A DNA stretch of 6,741 nucleotides, taken from an uncultured Ruminococcus sp. (GTDB lineage Bacteria; Bacillota_A; Clostridia; Oscillospirales; Ruminococcaceae). Below are positions 1 through 5,954 of this stretch, in pieces; within the stretch, counting starts at the first letter, position 1; each line of letters begins with the position of its first letter. The notes below the pieces were generated by a model. It was given only the letters and a program-made list of their open reading frames with translations. It was not told the origin of the DNA and did no database searches. Location of the stretch: the NCBI GenBank assembly GCA_902782875.1, contig CACZPE010000150.1:1-6741 (forward strand). Direction: 5' to 3'. Made by a program: the position numbers and the translations under genes.

Positions 1-747
1 TATCTCTGCGGTGTATACACCCTCGCTGCCGTCCGCTTCAAGTATGCACATATCACGCACGCCGGGCTCATCACGCTTCCACGCCACGCCGTCAAATACT
101 GCCGAATGTCCGTTGCAGTCGGGCACGACCGCGGGATAGTTGCAGGTTGCGACTGCAAGCATATTCTCATACGCTCTTGTACGCAGGGCGGAAAGACGGT
201 TTATCTCAAGAGGGCAGGCGTTAGGCTGCAGGATGACTTCCGCACCTTTCAGCATCAGTATCCTTGCACTCTCTGGGAATTCCCTGTCAAAGCATATCAT
301 AGCGCCTGTTTTCACTATACCCGACGCTGTATCAAGCTCGCATACACTAAAACCGTCGCCGTGACTCAGTGCGCTCTCGGCAGAAAAATCACAGGTGTGA
401 ACCTTGGAATACTTAAGTGCGGTATTTCCGTGGCGGTCAAAAACTATAAGCGTGTTTCTCGGGCCGTTTTCATTCTTTTCAAGCAGAGTTATGCCTATCG
501 CCATATCAAGCTCTGCGGCAAGATCCCTGAAAGCAAGTACAAATCCGTCATCGGAGCTTATCGCCTCTGCTGTCCATACCTCGGCAGGACGGTCATAGAT
601 ATCATAGCCGCTGCTGAACATCTCAGGGAACAAAGCGATATCCGCTCCCTGTCTCTTTGCTTCTCTGCAGGCTTCTGTCCCCTTCTGCAGATTTCCCGAC
701 AGTGTGCCTGCGGGAGCTATCTGAAGAAGTGATACCTTCAGCTTCAT
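1..747 (-). CDS. Carbon-nitrogen hydrolase (nitrilase superfamily), C-terminus cut by window edge
   Basis: Enzymes of this superfamily hydrolyse amides, nitriles or N-carbamoyl compounds with a Glu-Lys-Cys catalytic set, usually in the cytoplasm. Reading from the ATG at 745-747, 249 residues are visible and the frame is open to the window edge. All three catalytic residues are present in the expected contexts: Glu42 in ALFPEM, Lys115 in YSKVHTCDF and Cys152 in AMICFDREFPE. Family members are usually about 260-300 residues, so only a short C-terminal part should be missing. AAAGGA at 756-761 lies 8 bases before the start, inside the end of the upstream GNAT gene, whose stop codon is one base away, so the two are probably co-translated. 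The substrate is not determined. The CDF and CFDREFP motifs fit the broad amidase/carbamoylase branch rather than true nitrilases. The superfamily call is firm; the subfamily is open. Confidence 0.93.
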   Translation of the reverse strand, partial: MKLKVSLLQIAPAGTLSGNLQKGTEACREAKRQGADIALFPEMFSSGYDIYDRPAEVWTAEAISSDDGFVLAFRDLAAELDMAIGITLLEKNENGPRNTLIVFDRHGNTALKYSKVHTCDFSAESALSHGDGFSVCELDTASGIVKTGAMICFDREFPESARILMLKGAEVILQPNACPLEINRLSALRTRAYENMLAVATCNYPAVVPDCNGHSAVFDGVAWKRDEPGVRDMCILEADGSEGVYTAEI

Positions 748-748
748 A

Positions 749-1252
749 TTATCCGTCCTTTCTGATGACCATATTGCATCTGCCCCATTTTTCGTCCTTA
801 TATGTGAATGCATCAATATCCGTACGTCTTTCTGCAAAGCCTGCACTTTCATAGCACTTACGCGCTCTTTCATTGACAGTGAACACATTGAGCTGCACAG
901 CCTCTGCCTTCATTATGTCAAAACAGTATTTCGCGGCAAGCTGTACCATTTCTTTTCCGCAGCCCCTGCCTCTTTTCTGCGGATCGTTCATGACAAATGC
1001 CAGCATTGATTCGTTGCTCTGTGTATTTACAGAGCAGCATATGAATCCGACGACAGTGCCGTCATCTTCTGTGGCTACGAACGGGCAGTCTCCGTGTTTC
1101 TCATACATCTCTGCCATGACCGCTTCAAAGTCATCCTTTTCCAGCGGAAAGTGCATATGCCCCGCACACCACATGAAGTGAGTCCTTTCATCGGTCATCC
1201 AGCCCTTTATGCTGTCAAAATCATATCTGTGTATATATGGTCTTAGTCTCAT
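749..1252 (-). CDS. GNAT family N-acetyltransferase (second GNAT of the operon)
   Basis: This 167-residue protein has the size and motif order of a single-domain GNAT enzyme, which transfers acetyl from acetyl-CoA to an amine. The acetyl-CoA pyrophosphate loop is seen at residues 92-99 (Q92-K-R-G95-R-G97-C-G). It is preceded by a beta-strand pair around residues 57-88 and followed by the C-terminal VNERARKCYESAGF segment at 126-139, whose Asn127, Tyr134 and Gly-Phe match the usual motif B region. The layout resembles RimJ/RimL-like or general GNAT proteins. The start is supported by GAAAGGAT just upstream. It sits 20 bases after the DinB-like gene and one base before the nitrilase-type gene. 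It shares little visible sequence with the other GNAT (4103-4522), so it does not look like a recent duplicate. The acceptor could be a protein N-terminus, an antibiotic or another small amine; the sequence does not say. Confidence 0.9.
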   Translation of the reverse strand: MRLRPYIHRYDFDSIKGWMTDERTHFMWCAGHMHFPLEKDDFEAVMAEMYEKHGDCPFVATEDDGTVVGFICCSVNTQSNESMLAFVMNDPQKRGRGCGKEMVQLAAKYCFDIMKAEAVQLNVFTVNERARKCYESAGFAERRTDIDAFTYKDEKWGRCNMVIRKDG

Positions 1253-1272
1253 TGTTATCCTTTCTTACATGA

Positions 1273-1797
1273 TCACAATTGTATCTTTCCCTTGCGGTAT
1301 CTGCCGAAAAACTCTCCGTCATCCACATATTTGCCTGTTTCGGATACCCACATGGGGAATTTGCCTGTTGCGAGCATAGTCTGTCCGTTGAGCACTCCTG
1401 TGTGGAAAGATATATGCCTGAACTGTCTGAGTATCAGTTCCATACGGGTGTATCTGCAGCCCTCCGGCTTTTCATACAGCATACTGTCGGTAAGTGAATC
1501 AAGATACTCATAGGTCTTTTTCTCAACGCTGTCAAGATACTCAAGCAGCTGTTCATCCGACAGTATCACATCACAGGGCTTTTCGGGATCATCCATCCCC
1601 TCCTTGTGAAAAGGCGGCTCTTCATAGTCAAACGGGTTTATGAACCATTTGTCGGCAGAATGCAGTGCGTGATATACCCATCTCCAGCACGGAGCGCCAT
1701 AGCACAGCGCATCTCTGTCATAAGTACGTATCGAAGTCCTTATATTCAGAAAATTCGGTCTTACTGTTTCCTTTATTATCATGCATAATTCATTCAT
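1273..1797 (-). CDS. DinB-like superfamily protein
   Basis: This 174-residue, mostly helical protein fits the DinB/YfiT four-helix-bundle superfamily. Members typically bind a divalent metal through three histidines and include thiol-dependent transferases and hydrolases. Candidate ligands are His43 or His46 in WVYHALHSADKW and the H-x3-H pair His128 and His132 in RQFRHISFHTGVLNG, the typical DinB spacing. The C-terminal part after residue 140 (KFPMWVSETGKY) is not one I can assign. The start ATG at 1795-1797 is preceded by AAGGGGAA at a good distance. The gene begins 27 bases after the second exporter permease and ends 20 bases before the downstream GNAT. DinB here does not mean DNA polymerase IV; the name comes from Bacillus subtilis dinB. 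Some relatives conjugate bacillithiol or mycothiol to electrophiles or antibiotics, which would suit a detoxification operon, but that is inference. No precise function is claimed. Confidence 0.75.
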   Translation of the reverse strand: MNELCMIIKETVRPNFLNIRTSIRTYDRDALCYGAPCWRWVYHALHSADKWFINPFDYEEPPFHKEGMDDPEKPCDVILSDEQLLEYLDSVEKKTYEYLDSLTDSMLYEKPEGCRYTRMELILRQFRHISFHTGVLNGQTMLATGKFPMWVSETGKYVDDGEFFGRYRKGKIQL

Positions 1798-1824
1798 AGT
1801 ATTCCCCTTCTTTTCATCTGATTT

Positions 1825-2628
1825 TTACGAGCCAGTACCGTTGAACTTCTTTGCGCCGTACATCCACAGCTTGTAGGCAAGAAAGAAGAAGAACACGCCT
1901 ACCAGCGGAGAAATATACGAAAGCACAGGCAGATCATCCGGACGAAGTATCACAAGCGACGGATAGTACGCGATAAATGCGATGGGTACGATAAACGTAA
2001 ACAGGAATTTGAATACAGGCGAGAATATCGTCACGGGATAGCGCGCATAATCCTTGAGCTTGAACGCAAGGTCGAGCACATAGAACGAGTTGTGTGTCCA
2101 GAAGCATGTAGCCGCACCTGCGGTCTGCAGTGCTATCATAATGAGCGATGCCGTTATCAGGTATACAAACAGCAGCAGGAACGACAAAGGCGTAGCAGAG
2201 AGCCCGAGCTTTATATATGAGTATATCATAGTTCCTATACCGAATGCAAGCTGTCCCAGACCTTTTACATCAAATATTTCCGATTCATAATAGAAAAACA
2301 GATTTATCGGCCTGAAGCAGTATCTGATAAAATCCCCCGAGTATACCTGCTGTCTTAAGTTCCAGTTGTTGTCGAACATACACTGTGCAGGGGTGATCGA
2401 CACGAGGGAGAAGCCGTAGAGAAACAATATCTCATAGTAACTGTAGCCCTGTATCGACGGAAAGTTTCTGAACATTATCCAGAAGCTGACAAAGCCAGCT
2501 ATATTTGTGAATATCATACCGAGCGTCGATATTATGAAATCCGCGCGGTAACTCATTTTGCTCTTAAGATCCTGCGCAAGTATCCTTGAATAGATGCGCA
2601 GATAAAAGCCAAGCCCTTTTCTTTTCAT
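1825..2628 (-). CDS. ABC-2 type exporter permease, second subunit (COG3694-like)
   Basis: This is an integral membrane protein of 267 residues with about six hydrophobic segments (roughly 31-53, 65-85, 122-138, 147-175, 205-223 and 235-255) and a basic cytoplasmic N-terminus. The segment YSGDFIRYCFRP (96-107), the stretch YPVTIFSPVFKFLF (197-210) and the C-terminal KKFNGTGS ending are typical of the second permease of COG4586/4587/3694 exporters. It would pair with the permease at 5154-5954 and the ATPase at 5951-6741. The chosen start is the ATG at 2626-2628, which overlaps the AAC(3) stop codon as ATGA and has GAAGGGG 5 bases upstream. The frame is open for 19 more codons to 2685, but that extension is hydrophilic, lies inside the AAC(3) gene and is not part of the usual N-terminus. 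It is unusual that this permease is separated from its partner genes by four enzyme genes. Confidence 0.9.
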   Translation of the reverse strand: MKRKGLGFYLRIYSRILAQDLKSKMSYRADFIISTLGMIFTNIAGFVSFWIMFRNFPSIQGYSYYEILFLYGFSLVSITPAQCMFDNNWNLRQQVYSGDFIRYCFRPINLFFYYESEIFDVKGLGQLAFGIGTMIYSYIKLGLSATPLSFLLLFVYLITASLIMIALQTAGAATCFWTHNSFYVLDLAFKLKDYARYPVTIFSPVFKFLFTFIVPIAFIAYYPSLVILRPDDLPVLSYISPLVGVFFFFLAYKLWMYGAKKFNGTGS

Positions 2629-3434
2629 ATGATCCCCTTCTGTCCGAGATAATAATCCTGCGGCACGGGAGCAGCTTTGATGCACAGATCGTGATCTGTC
2701 TTCTCCCAGAGCATTCTGACGGTATCCGTCATTTTCACCGCATCACATACATATACGACCGCGTTGCCCAGCTGTGCATACGTCACAGCTCCGGTATACT
2801 CCAGCGCTGCCTTGTAGTTCGGGTAATATTCCGAAACACATGTATCGGCCGCCTTTGTAAAATGTGTGTGAAACAGCGGTGATCGTATCTCATTGCCGTC
2901 ATAGTCCTTTATGGTGATAACAAAGCCATCTTCTTTTAGACGGTCGGGTATGCCCAGACGTTCATCCACCGAATGAAGATATGTATTTCTCTCATGCCCT
3001 ACTCCTATGAGCAGTACCTTTCCGTGCTCCTCATACAGTCTGCTTAGTGCGCAGCCGACAGGTGCAGGAGAGGCGCATTTCTCTTCACCCTTCACATATT
3101 CCGCAGCGCCTTTTCCGAAGGCCGTCACCGAATGTGTGGGATGCAGGGAGCGCACACCGTCTTTTCTGAATGCGGCAACCTTTGCAAGAGTTCCTATGCA
3201 GGGTTCGGTCGTGCGCACATCATAGTACGGATGATCTTTTCCCACATTGTCCCAGGTATGTGTGGGTATCAGAAGCAGTCCGTCTGAGAGATATGATGTG
3301 ATGCCGTCTATAAGTCCGTCAGCGCCGTTTTCTATTGCACCGACAGAGCGCAGCGATGCGTGTATGGTCATCTTGTCATCACGGCTTATGCCGTTTTCAC
3401 TTAAAAATCTGTGTATATCTTTTACGCTGATCAT
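2625..3434 (-). CDS. AAC(3)-family N-acetyltransferase (aminoglycoside 3-N-acetyltransferase-like)
   Basis: This 269-residue protein has the full length and motif order of the antibiotic acetyltransferase family that includes AAC(3) enzymes and Bacillus YokD; these transfer acetyl from acetyl-CoA to an amine and are unrelated to GNAT enzymes. Visible family blocks are HASLRSVG (25-32), LLIPTHTW (54-61), SLHPTHSVTAFG (96-107) and LLIGVGHERNTYLHSVDE (141-158). The last holds His147, Asn150 and His154, conserved in this family. The start ATG at 3432-3434 has AAAGGAG 7 bases upstream. The gene follows the nitroreductase by 25 bases and overlaps the second ABC permease by 4 bases (ATGA), so it is almost certainly co-translated with it. 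Many chromosomal members of this family have no shown aminoglycoside activity, so resistance should not be assumed. The family call is firm; the substrate is unknown. Confidence 0.9.
   Translation of the reverse strand: MISVKDIHRFLSENGISRDDKMTIHASLRSVGAIENGADGLIDGITSYLSDGLLLIPTHTWDNVGKDHPYYDVRTTEPCIGTLAKVAAFRKDGVRSLHPTHSVTAFGKGAAEYVKGEEKCASPAPVGCALSRLYEEHGKVLLIGVGHERNTYLHSVDERLGIPDRLKEDGFVITIKDYDGNEIRSPLFHTHFTKAADTCVSEYYPNYKAALEYTGAVTYAQLGNAVVYVCDAVKMTDTVRMLWEKTDHDLCIKAAPVPQDYYLGQKGII
2629..2640 (-). promoter_or_regulatory. Ribosome binding site deciding the start of the second permease
   Basis: GAAGGGG (complement of 2634-2640) lies 5 bases before the ATG at 2626-2628, within the last codons of the AAC(3) gene. 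It favours this ATG over the upstream in-frame start at 2685, and with the ATGA stop-start overlap indicates translational coupling. Confidence 0.8.
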
Positions 3435-3459
3435 AGTCAGTCTCCTTTGTCTGTCCGTA

Positions 3460-4086
3460 TCAGAATCTGTCTGTATGTATCCTTTTCTTTATATCTATCT
3501 CTTTTTGTTTTATTTCGGGCGCATCCTTTTTCGGTCTGCCTATTCCTATAAAGCAGGGCATAAGGTATTCCTCCGGAAATCCCAGTACATCCCTTGCATG
3601 TTCTGCTTCATCCCCGAGGGGAATGCGCAGGTTGCAGCCGTACCCTTCGGCAGTCGCAGCAAGGAATATATTCTCTATACTGCACCATATGGAGGCAAAT
3701 CCGTTAAGATGCGACAGATTGTCGGGATGCAGTATATCTGTCTTCTGTCTTAGCAGCGGAACGATGATGGCAGATGCGTCGTAAAGCATCCTGTACTGTT
3801 TTGGCACTGCATTTCTGTAGCATTCCTGCTGTAATGTGTCCGACAGATCCCAGTCCCTGATAAGTGCATCCATATCCTCGTCGGATATGCCCTTTGGTAT
3901 GATATCAAGGAGCTTGGCAGCCTGAGCCCTGTCCTTTACGATGATATAATGCCAGTCACGCATATGATCATTCGTAGGTGCCCTGAATGCTGCTGATATT
4001 ATCCTTTCAAGCACGTCTCCGGATATGCTCTCATCCTCAAAGTCACGTACGGTCCTTCTGTTGTATATCGCTTCATAAAACTCCAT
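3460..4086 (-). CDS. Nitroreductase-family FMN-dependent oxidoreductase
   Basis: These flavoproteins use NAD(P)H and FMN to reduce nitroaromatics, quinones, enones or flavins; others act on thiazolines or iodotyrosine. The 208-residue protein opens with EAIYNRRTVRDF (5-16), the classic N-terminal FMN-phosphate motif with Arg10-Arg11. It continues with AAFRAPTNDHMRDWHYIIVKD (32-52), the second conserved block, and later has SIENIFLAATAEGYGC, the helix and Gly-Tyr-Gly turn that complete the flavin site. A charged lysine-rich tail ends the protein. Length is normal for the family. The start ATG at 4084-4086 follows AGAGGTGAT in the 16-base gap after the first GNAT. It lies 25 bases before the AAC(3) gene. 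Such enzymes can activate or destroy nitro drugs, or serve as tailoring oxidases, so its role here is open. Confidence 0.92.
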   Translation of the reverse strand: MEFYEAIYNRRTVRDFEDESISGDVLERIISAAFRAPTNDHMRDWHYIIVKDRAQAAKLLDIIPKGISDEDMDALIRDWDLSDTLQQECYRNAVPKQYRMLYDASAIIVPLLRQKTDILHPDNLSHLNGFASIWCSIENIFLAATAEGYGCNLRIPLGDEAEHARDVLGFPEEYLMPCFIGIGRPKKDAPEIKQKEIDIKKRIHTDRF

Positions 4087-4102
4087 GATATCACCTCTTA
4101 TA

Positions 4103-4522
4103 TTAAAGCCACATATCCATACCAGAGCCTACGCGTTCATCAGGTCTTGTCCTGAATCCAAAGCGCTGATAGAAGCCCTCTTTCTCTTTTGCTGCCATGA
4201 GATATACTGCTATCTGCCAGCCCTCTTTTTTCTCCGCTCTGAGCTTTCCCACAAGTCTTTCTATCATCTCACTTGCAAGCCCTTTGTGGCGGCACTTTTC
4301 TGCAACGATCACATCGGTAAGAAATGCACAGTACCCGTGGTCCCATACAAGCCTTGCCATGCCTACTACTTCATCATCAAGCAGTACGGCTATATTTGCA
4401 AAGCTTCTGTCAAGTCCTGCCTGAGCCTCCTCAGCGGGCAGCGCTCTCCAGCCTTCTCCTGCCCTGAGCCTCAGATAATCTTCCACAGGCAGTTTATCGG
4501 TGAATACGAATCCTTCCATCAC
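4103..4522 (-). CDS. GNAT family N-acetyltransferase (first GNAT of the operon)
   Basis: This is a compact 139-residue GNAT protein, about the minimum size for the fold. The strand LTDVIVAEKCRHKGLASEMI (68-87) holds the acetyl-CoA loop R78-H-K-G81-L-A83 (R-x-x-G-x-A). Near the end, EGFYQRFGF (115-123) supplies the usual Tyr118 and Gly-Phe of the C-terminal motif. The start is ambiguous: a GTG at 4520-4522 lies 7 bases after GGAG (4530-4533), while the ATG one codon later (4517-4519) lies 10 bases after it. The product differs by a single residue. The gene begins 12 bases after the kinase stop and ends 16 bases before the nitroreductase start, so it belongs to the same transcript. The acceptor substrate cannot be told from sequence; a small amine or antibiotic is as likely as a protein. 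Confidence 0.9.
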   Translation of the reverse strand: MMEGFVFTDKLPVEDYLRLRAGEGWRALPAEEAQAGLDRSFANIAVLLDDEVVGMARLVWDHGYCAFLTDVIVAEKCRHKGLASEMIERLVGKLRAEKKEGWQIAVYLMAAKEKEGFYQRFGFRTRPDERVGSGMDMWL

Positions 4523-4534
4523 ATATCATCTCCG
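4523..4534 (-). promoter_or_regulatory. Ribosome binding site of the first GNAT
   Basis: This 12-base gap between the kinase stop and the GNAT start holds GGAG (complement of 4530-4533). Spacing is 7 bases to GTG 4522 and 10 bases to ATG 4519, so the GTG is slightly favoured. Two other ATG triplets in the gap are out of frame. Confidence 0.6.
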
Positions 4535-5149
4535 TTATGAAATGCTCAGCACAAGATCGGCAGCTTTTTCGGGCTGATACTCTCTGCAGTATCTGTGCTC
4601 GGCGGGGAAATATCTGTTCTCATATTTATCCGTGATGCTTTCCCTGTCGCCTATATAGGTATCACGGTCAAGCACTCTGCCAAGTCTGACAGCTTCGGGT
4701 ACATCTATATATATCATATAGTCAAATATGCCGTCAAGCTCTTTTCTCTGCAGGAATATCCCCTCAACTATGATTATGCTGTTTCGTCTTACGGGATACT
4801 CTTTTGTATAATAGCTGTCATTGTCCTTGTCGTAAAGCTCGACCTCAATTGCCTCAGCGCTGCGCTTAGCCTTGTTGATTATCTCTGTAAAGTAATCGTA
4901 TCTCCACTGCTTTTCGTAGTAGCACTGCCATTCGGGGAGGCCGGGATCGTATCTTACCTCTCTTTTGTTGATAAGATCATCTATATGCAGAAGTATGGTA
5001 TGTATACCTTTTTCCTTAAGCTCCTCACAGAGCATATCGGCTACAGTGCTCTTTCCCGCACCGCCCAGGCCGTCAATGCCCACTACCGGCATGCGCTTTG
5101 TATTATATATGTCTATCACCGCTGATACAATATGATTTATGTCGTTCAT
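4535..5149 (-). CDS. Uridine-kinase-like P-loop kinase
   Basis: This 204-residue protein has the fold signature of the uridine kinase/phosphoribulokinase group, which transfers phosphate from ATP to a hydroxyl of a small molecule. Walker A is clear: GIDGLGGAGKST at 24-35, with Lys33 and Ser34. A likely substrate- or base-activating acidic pair Asp57-Asp58 follows the strand ILLHIDD. The strand IIIVEGIFL (125-133) matches the VEG segment of uridine kinases. IDVPEAVRLGRVLDRD (148-163) resembles the lid region rich in arginine. The start ATG at 5147-5149 has GGAGG 7-8 bases upstream, inside the end of the first permease gene, only 4 bases after that stop. Household uridine kinases are seldom operonic with ABC exporters, so a different hydroxyl substrate, such as a drug or sugar-like metabolite, is possible. 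That is inference; the kinase class is well supported. Confidence 0.88.
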   Translation of the reverse strand: MNDINHIVSAVIDIYNTKRMPVVGIDGLGGAGKSTVADMLCEELKEKGIHTILLHIDDLINKREVRYDPGLPEWQCYYEKQWRYDYFTEIINKAKRSAEAIEVELYDKDNDSYYTKEYPVRRNSIIIVEGIFLQRKELDGIFDYMIYIDVPEAVRLGRVLDRDTYIGDRESITDKYENRYFPAEHRYCREYQPEKAADLVLSIS

Positions 5150-5163
5150 GTTTTTATCCTCCG
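5150..5163 (-). promoter_or_regulatory. Ribosome binding site of the kinase, inside the permease end
   Basis: CGGAGGA (complement of 5157-5163) sits in the last codons of the first permease, 7 bases before the kinase ATG. There is no room for a promoter or terminator between the two genes, so the kinase must share the exporter transcript unless a promoter lies within the permease coding sequence. Confidence 0.8.
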
Positions 5164-5954
5164 TTTACTGTTATCTGTCTGAGGGATACCTTCCAGAAAA
5201 GGCTGCTCAGCGCATACATTACTATAGTCCAGAAAAGCTGTGTCAGCAGTATCTCCGCGCACTGTCTTATATCCGTGCCGTGAAGCAGTATCGTAAGCGG
5301 CGCATTGTATATCGACTGAAAAGGCAGAAACTCCGCTACCCGTCTGATATTCTCAGGGAAGAATGCGAGAGGTATCGTAGCGCCTGACAGCAGCAGGACG
5401 ATGACTTGCTTCATGATGTTTATGCCCCATATAGATTCGGTATAAAGGCATATTCCGCCGACCAGATAGTCTATGCTGTAGTTTATTATGACTGCCATAA
5501 CTACTGACACCGCAAAGTACAAAAGATTTATGCCTATCGGCACAGCACCGTGTGTTACGGCTGTGACCACTATGAACGTCGGCAGGAAGGTCGCAAAGAA
5601 CTGCACCACGAACGTTCCCGAATATGTCCAGAACAGATAACTGCGGTATCTCATGGGCCTTAGAAGATCGAGTACTATCTTTCCGGACTGTATCGCTCTG
5701 CCGATCTCCCATACTGTGTACATTTCCATAAAGTTGAAAAGCGCAGTAGCAAGCACGAGATATATGAGAGTATCGCTGAATGTCATTCCGTTTACAACAT
5801 CTGTGCCGGCTGATTTGTATATCGCGCTCCAGAGGAAGTACACAAGCGCAAGGTAGAGCATATTTCCAAGAACCATGACTATCATCGAGAGTCTGAAGCT
5901 CATGGATTCTATTATTCCCGCACGGGTGAGAGTGAGATATTTTCTGAGTCTCAT
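5154..5954 (-). CDS. ABC-2 type exporter permease, first subunit (COG4587-like)
   Basis: This is an integral membrane protein of 266 residues with about six hydrophobic spans (roughly 22-45, 59-80, 108-133, 142-166, 178-200 and 234-254). The cytoplasmic loop EIGRAIQSGKIVLDLLRP (83-100) and the stretch SGATIPLAFFPENIRRVAEFLPF (190-212) are hallmarks of the first permease in COG4586/4587/3694 exporters, a group with drug-export members. It would form a heteromeric channel with the permease at 1825-2628, energised by the ATPase encoded just upstream. The start ATG at 5952-5954 overlaps the ATPase stop as ATGA, with GGAGGG 6-7 bases upstream inside the ATPase gene, so translation is coupled. The downstream gene is not the second permease, as would be normal, but a kinase that begins 4 bases after this stop. 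Confidence 0.92.
   Translation of the reverse strand: MRLRKYLTLTRAGIIESMSFRLSMIVMVLGNMLYLALVYFLWSAIYKSAGTDVVNGMTFSDTLIYLVLATALFNFMEMYTVWEIGRAIQSGKIVLDLLRPMRYRSYLFWTYSGTFVVQFFATFLPTFIVVTAVTHGAVPIGINLLYFAVSVVMAVIINYSIDYLVGGICLYTESIWGINIMKQVIVLLLSGATIPLAFFPENIRRVAEFLPFQSIYNAPLTILLHGTDIRQCAEILLTQLFWTIVMYALSSLFWKVSLRQITVNGG

Noticed and set aside
106..732. Plus-strand open frame of 208 codons opposite the nitrilase-type gene
   Set aside because: The minus strand encodes a protein with the full Glu-Lys-Cys set and family motifs across the same bases. The plus-strand translation has no recognisable motif, and a run of cysteines and arginines typical of antisense reading.
1798..1824. Possible terminator or promoter in the longest gap, between permease 2 and the DinB-like gene
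   Set aside because: The 27 bases hold only a ribosome binding site; there is no hairpin followed by a T run, and no spaced -35/-10 pair can fit convincingly.
2629..2685. N-terminal extension of the second permease to the start at 2685
   Set aside because: The added 19 residues are hydrophilic, lie within the AAC(3) gene and have no good ribosome binding site; the ATG at 2628 has a strong one and the ATGA overlap.
3446..3480. Imperfect direct repeat of CTGTC-CGTAT type at the nitroreductase end
   Set aside because: The two copies are short and diverged and lie partly in coding sequence; it is too weak to call a repeat or an operator.
4085..4540. Plus-strand open frame of 151 codons opposite the first GNAT
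   Set aside because: It covers the whole GNAT gene and both flanking gaps in antisense, lacks a convincing ribosome binding site and shows no motif.
4595..5125. Plus-strand open frame of 176 codons opposite the kinase
   Set aside because: It mirrors the kinase gene, which has Walker A and a strong ribosome binding site; the antisense product is merely hydrophobic with no family resemblance.
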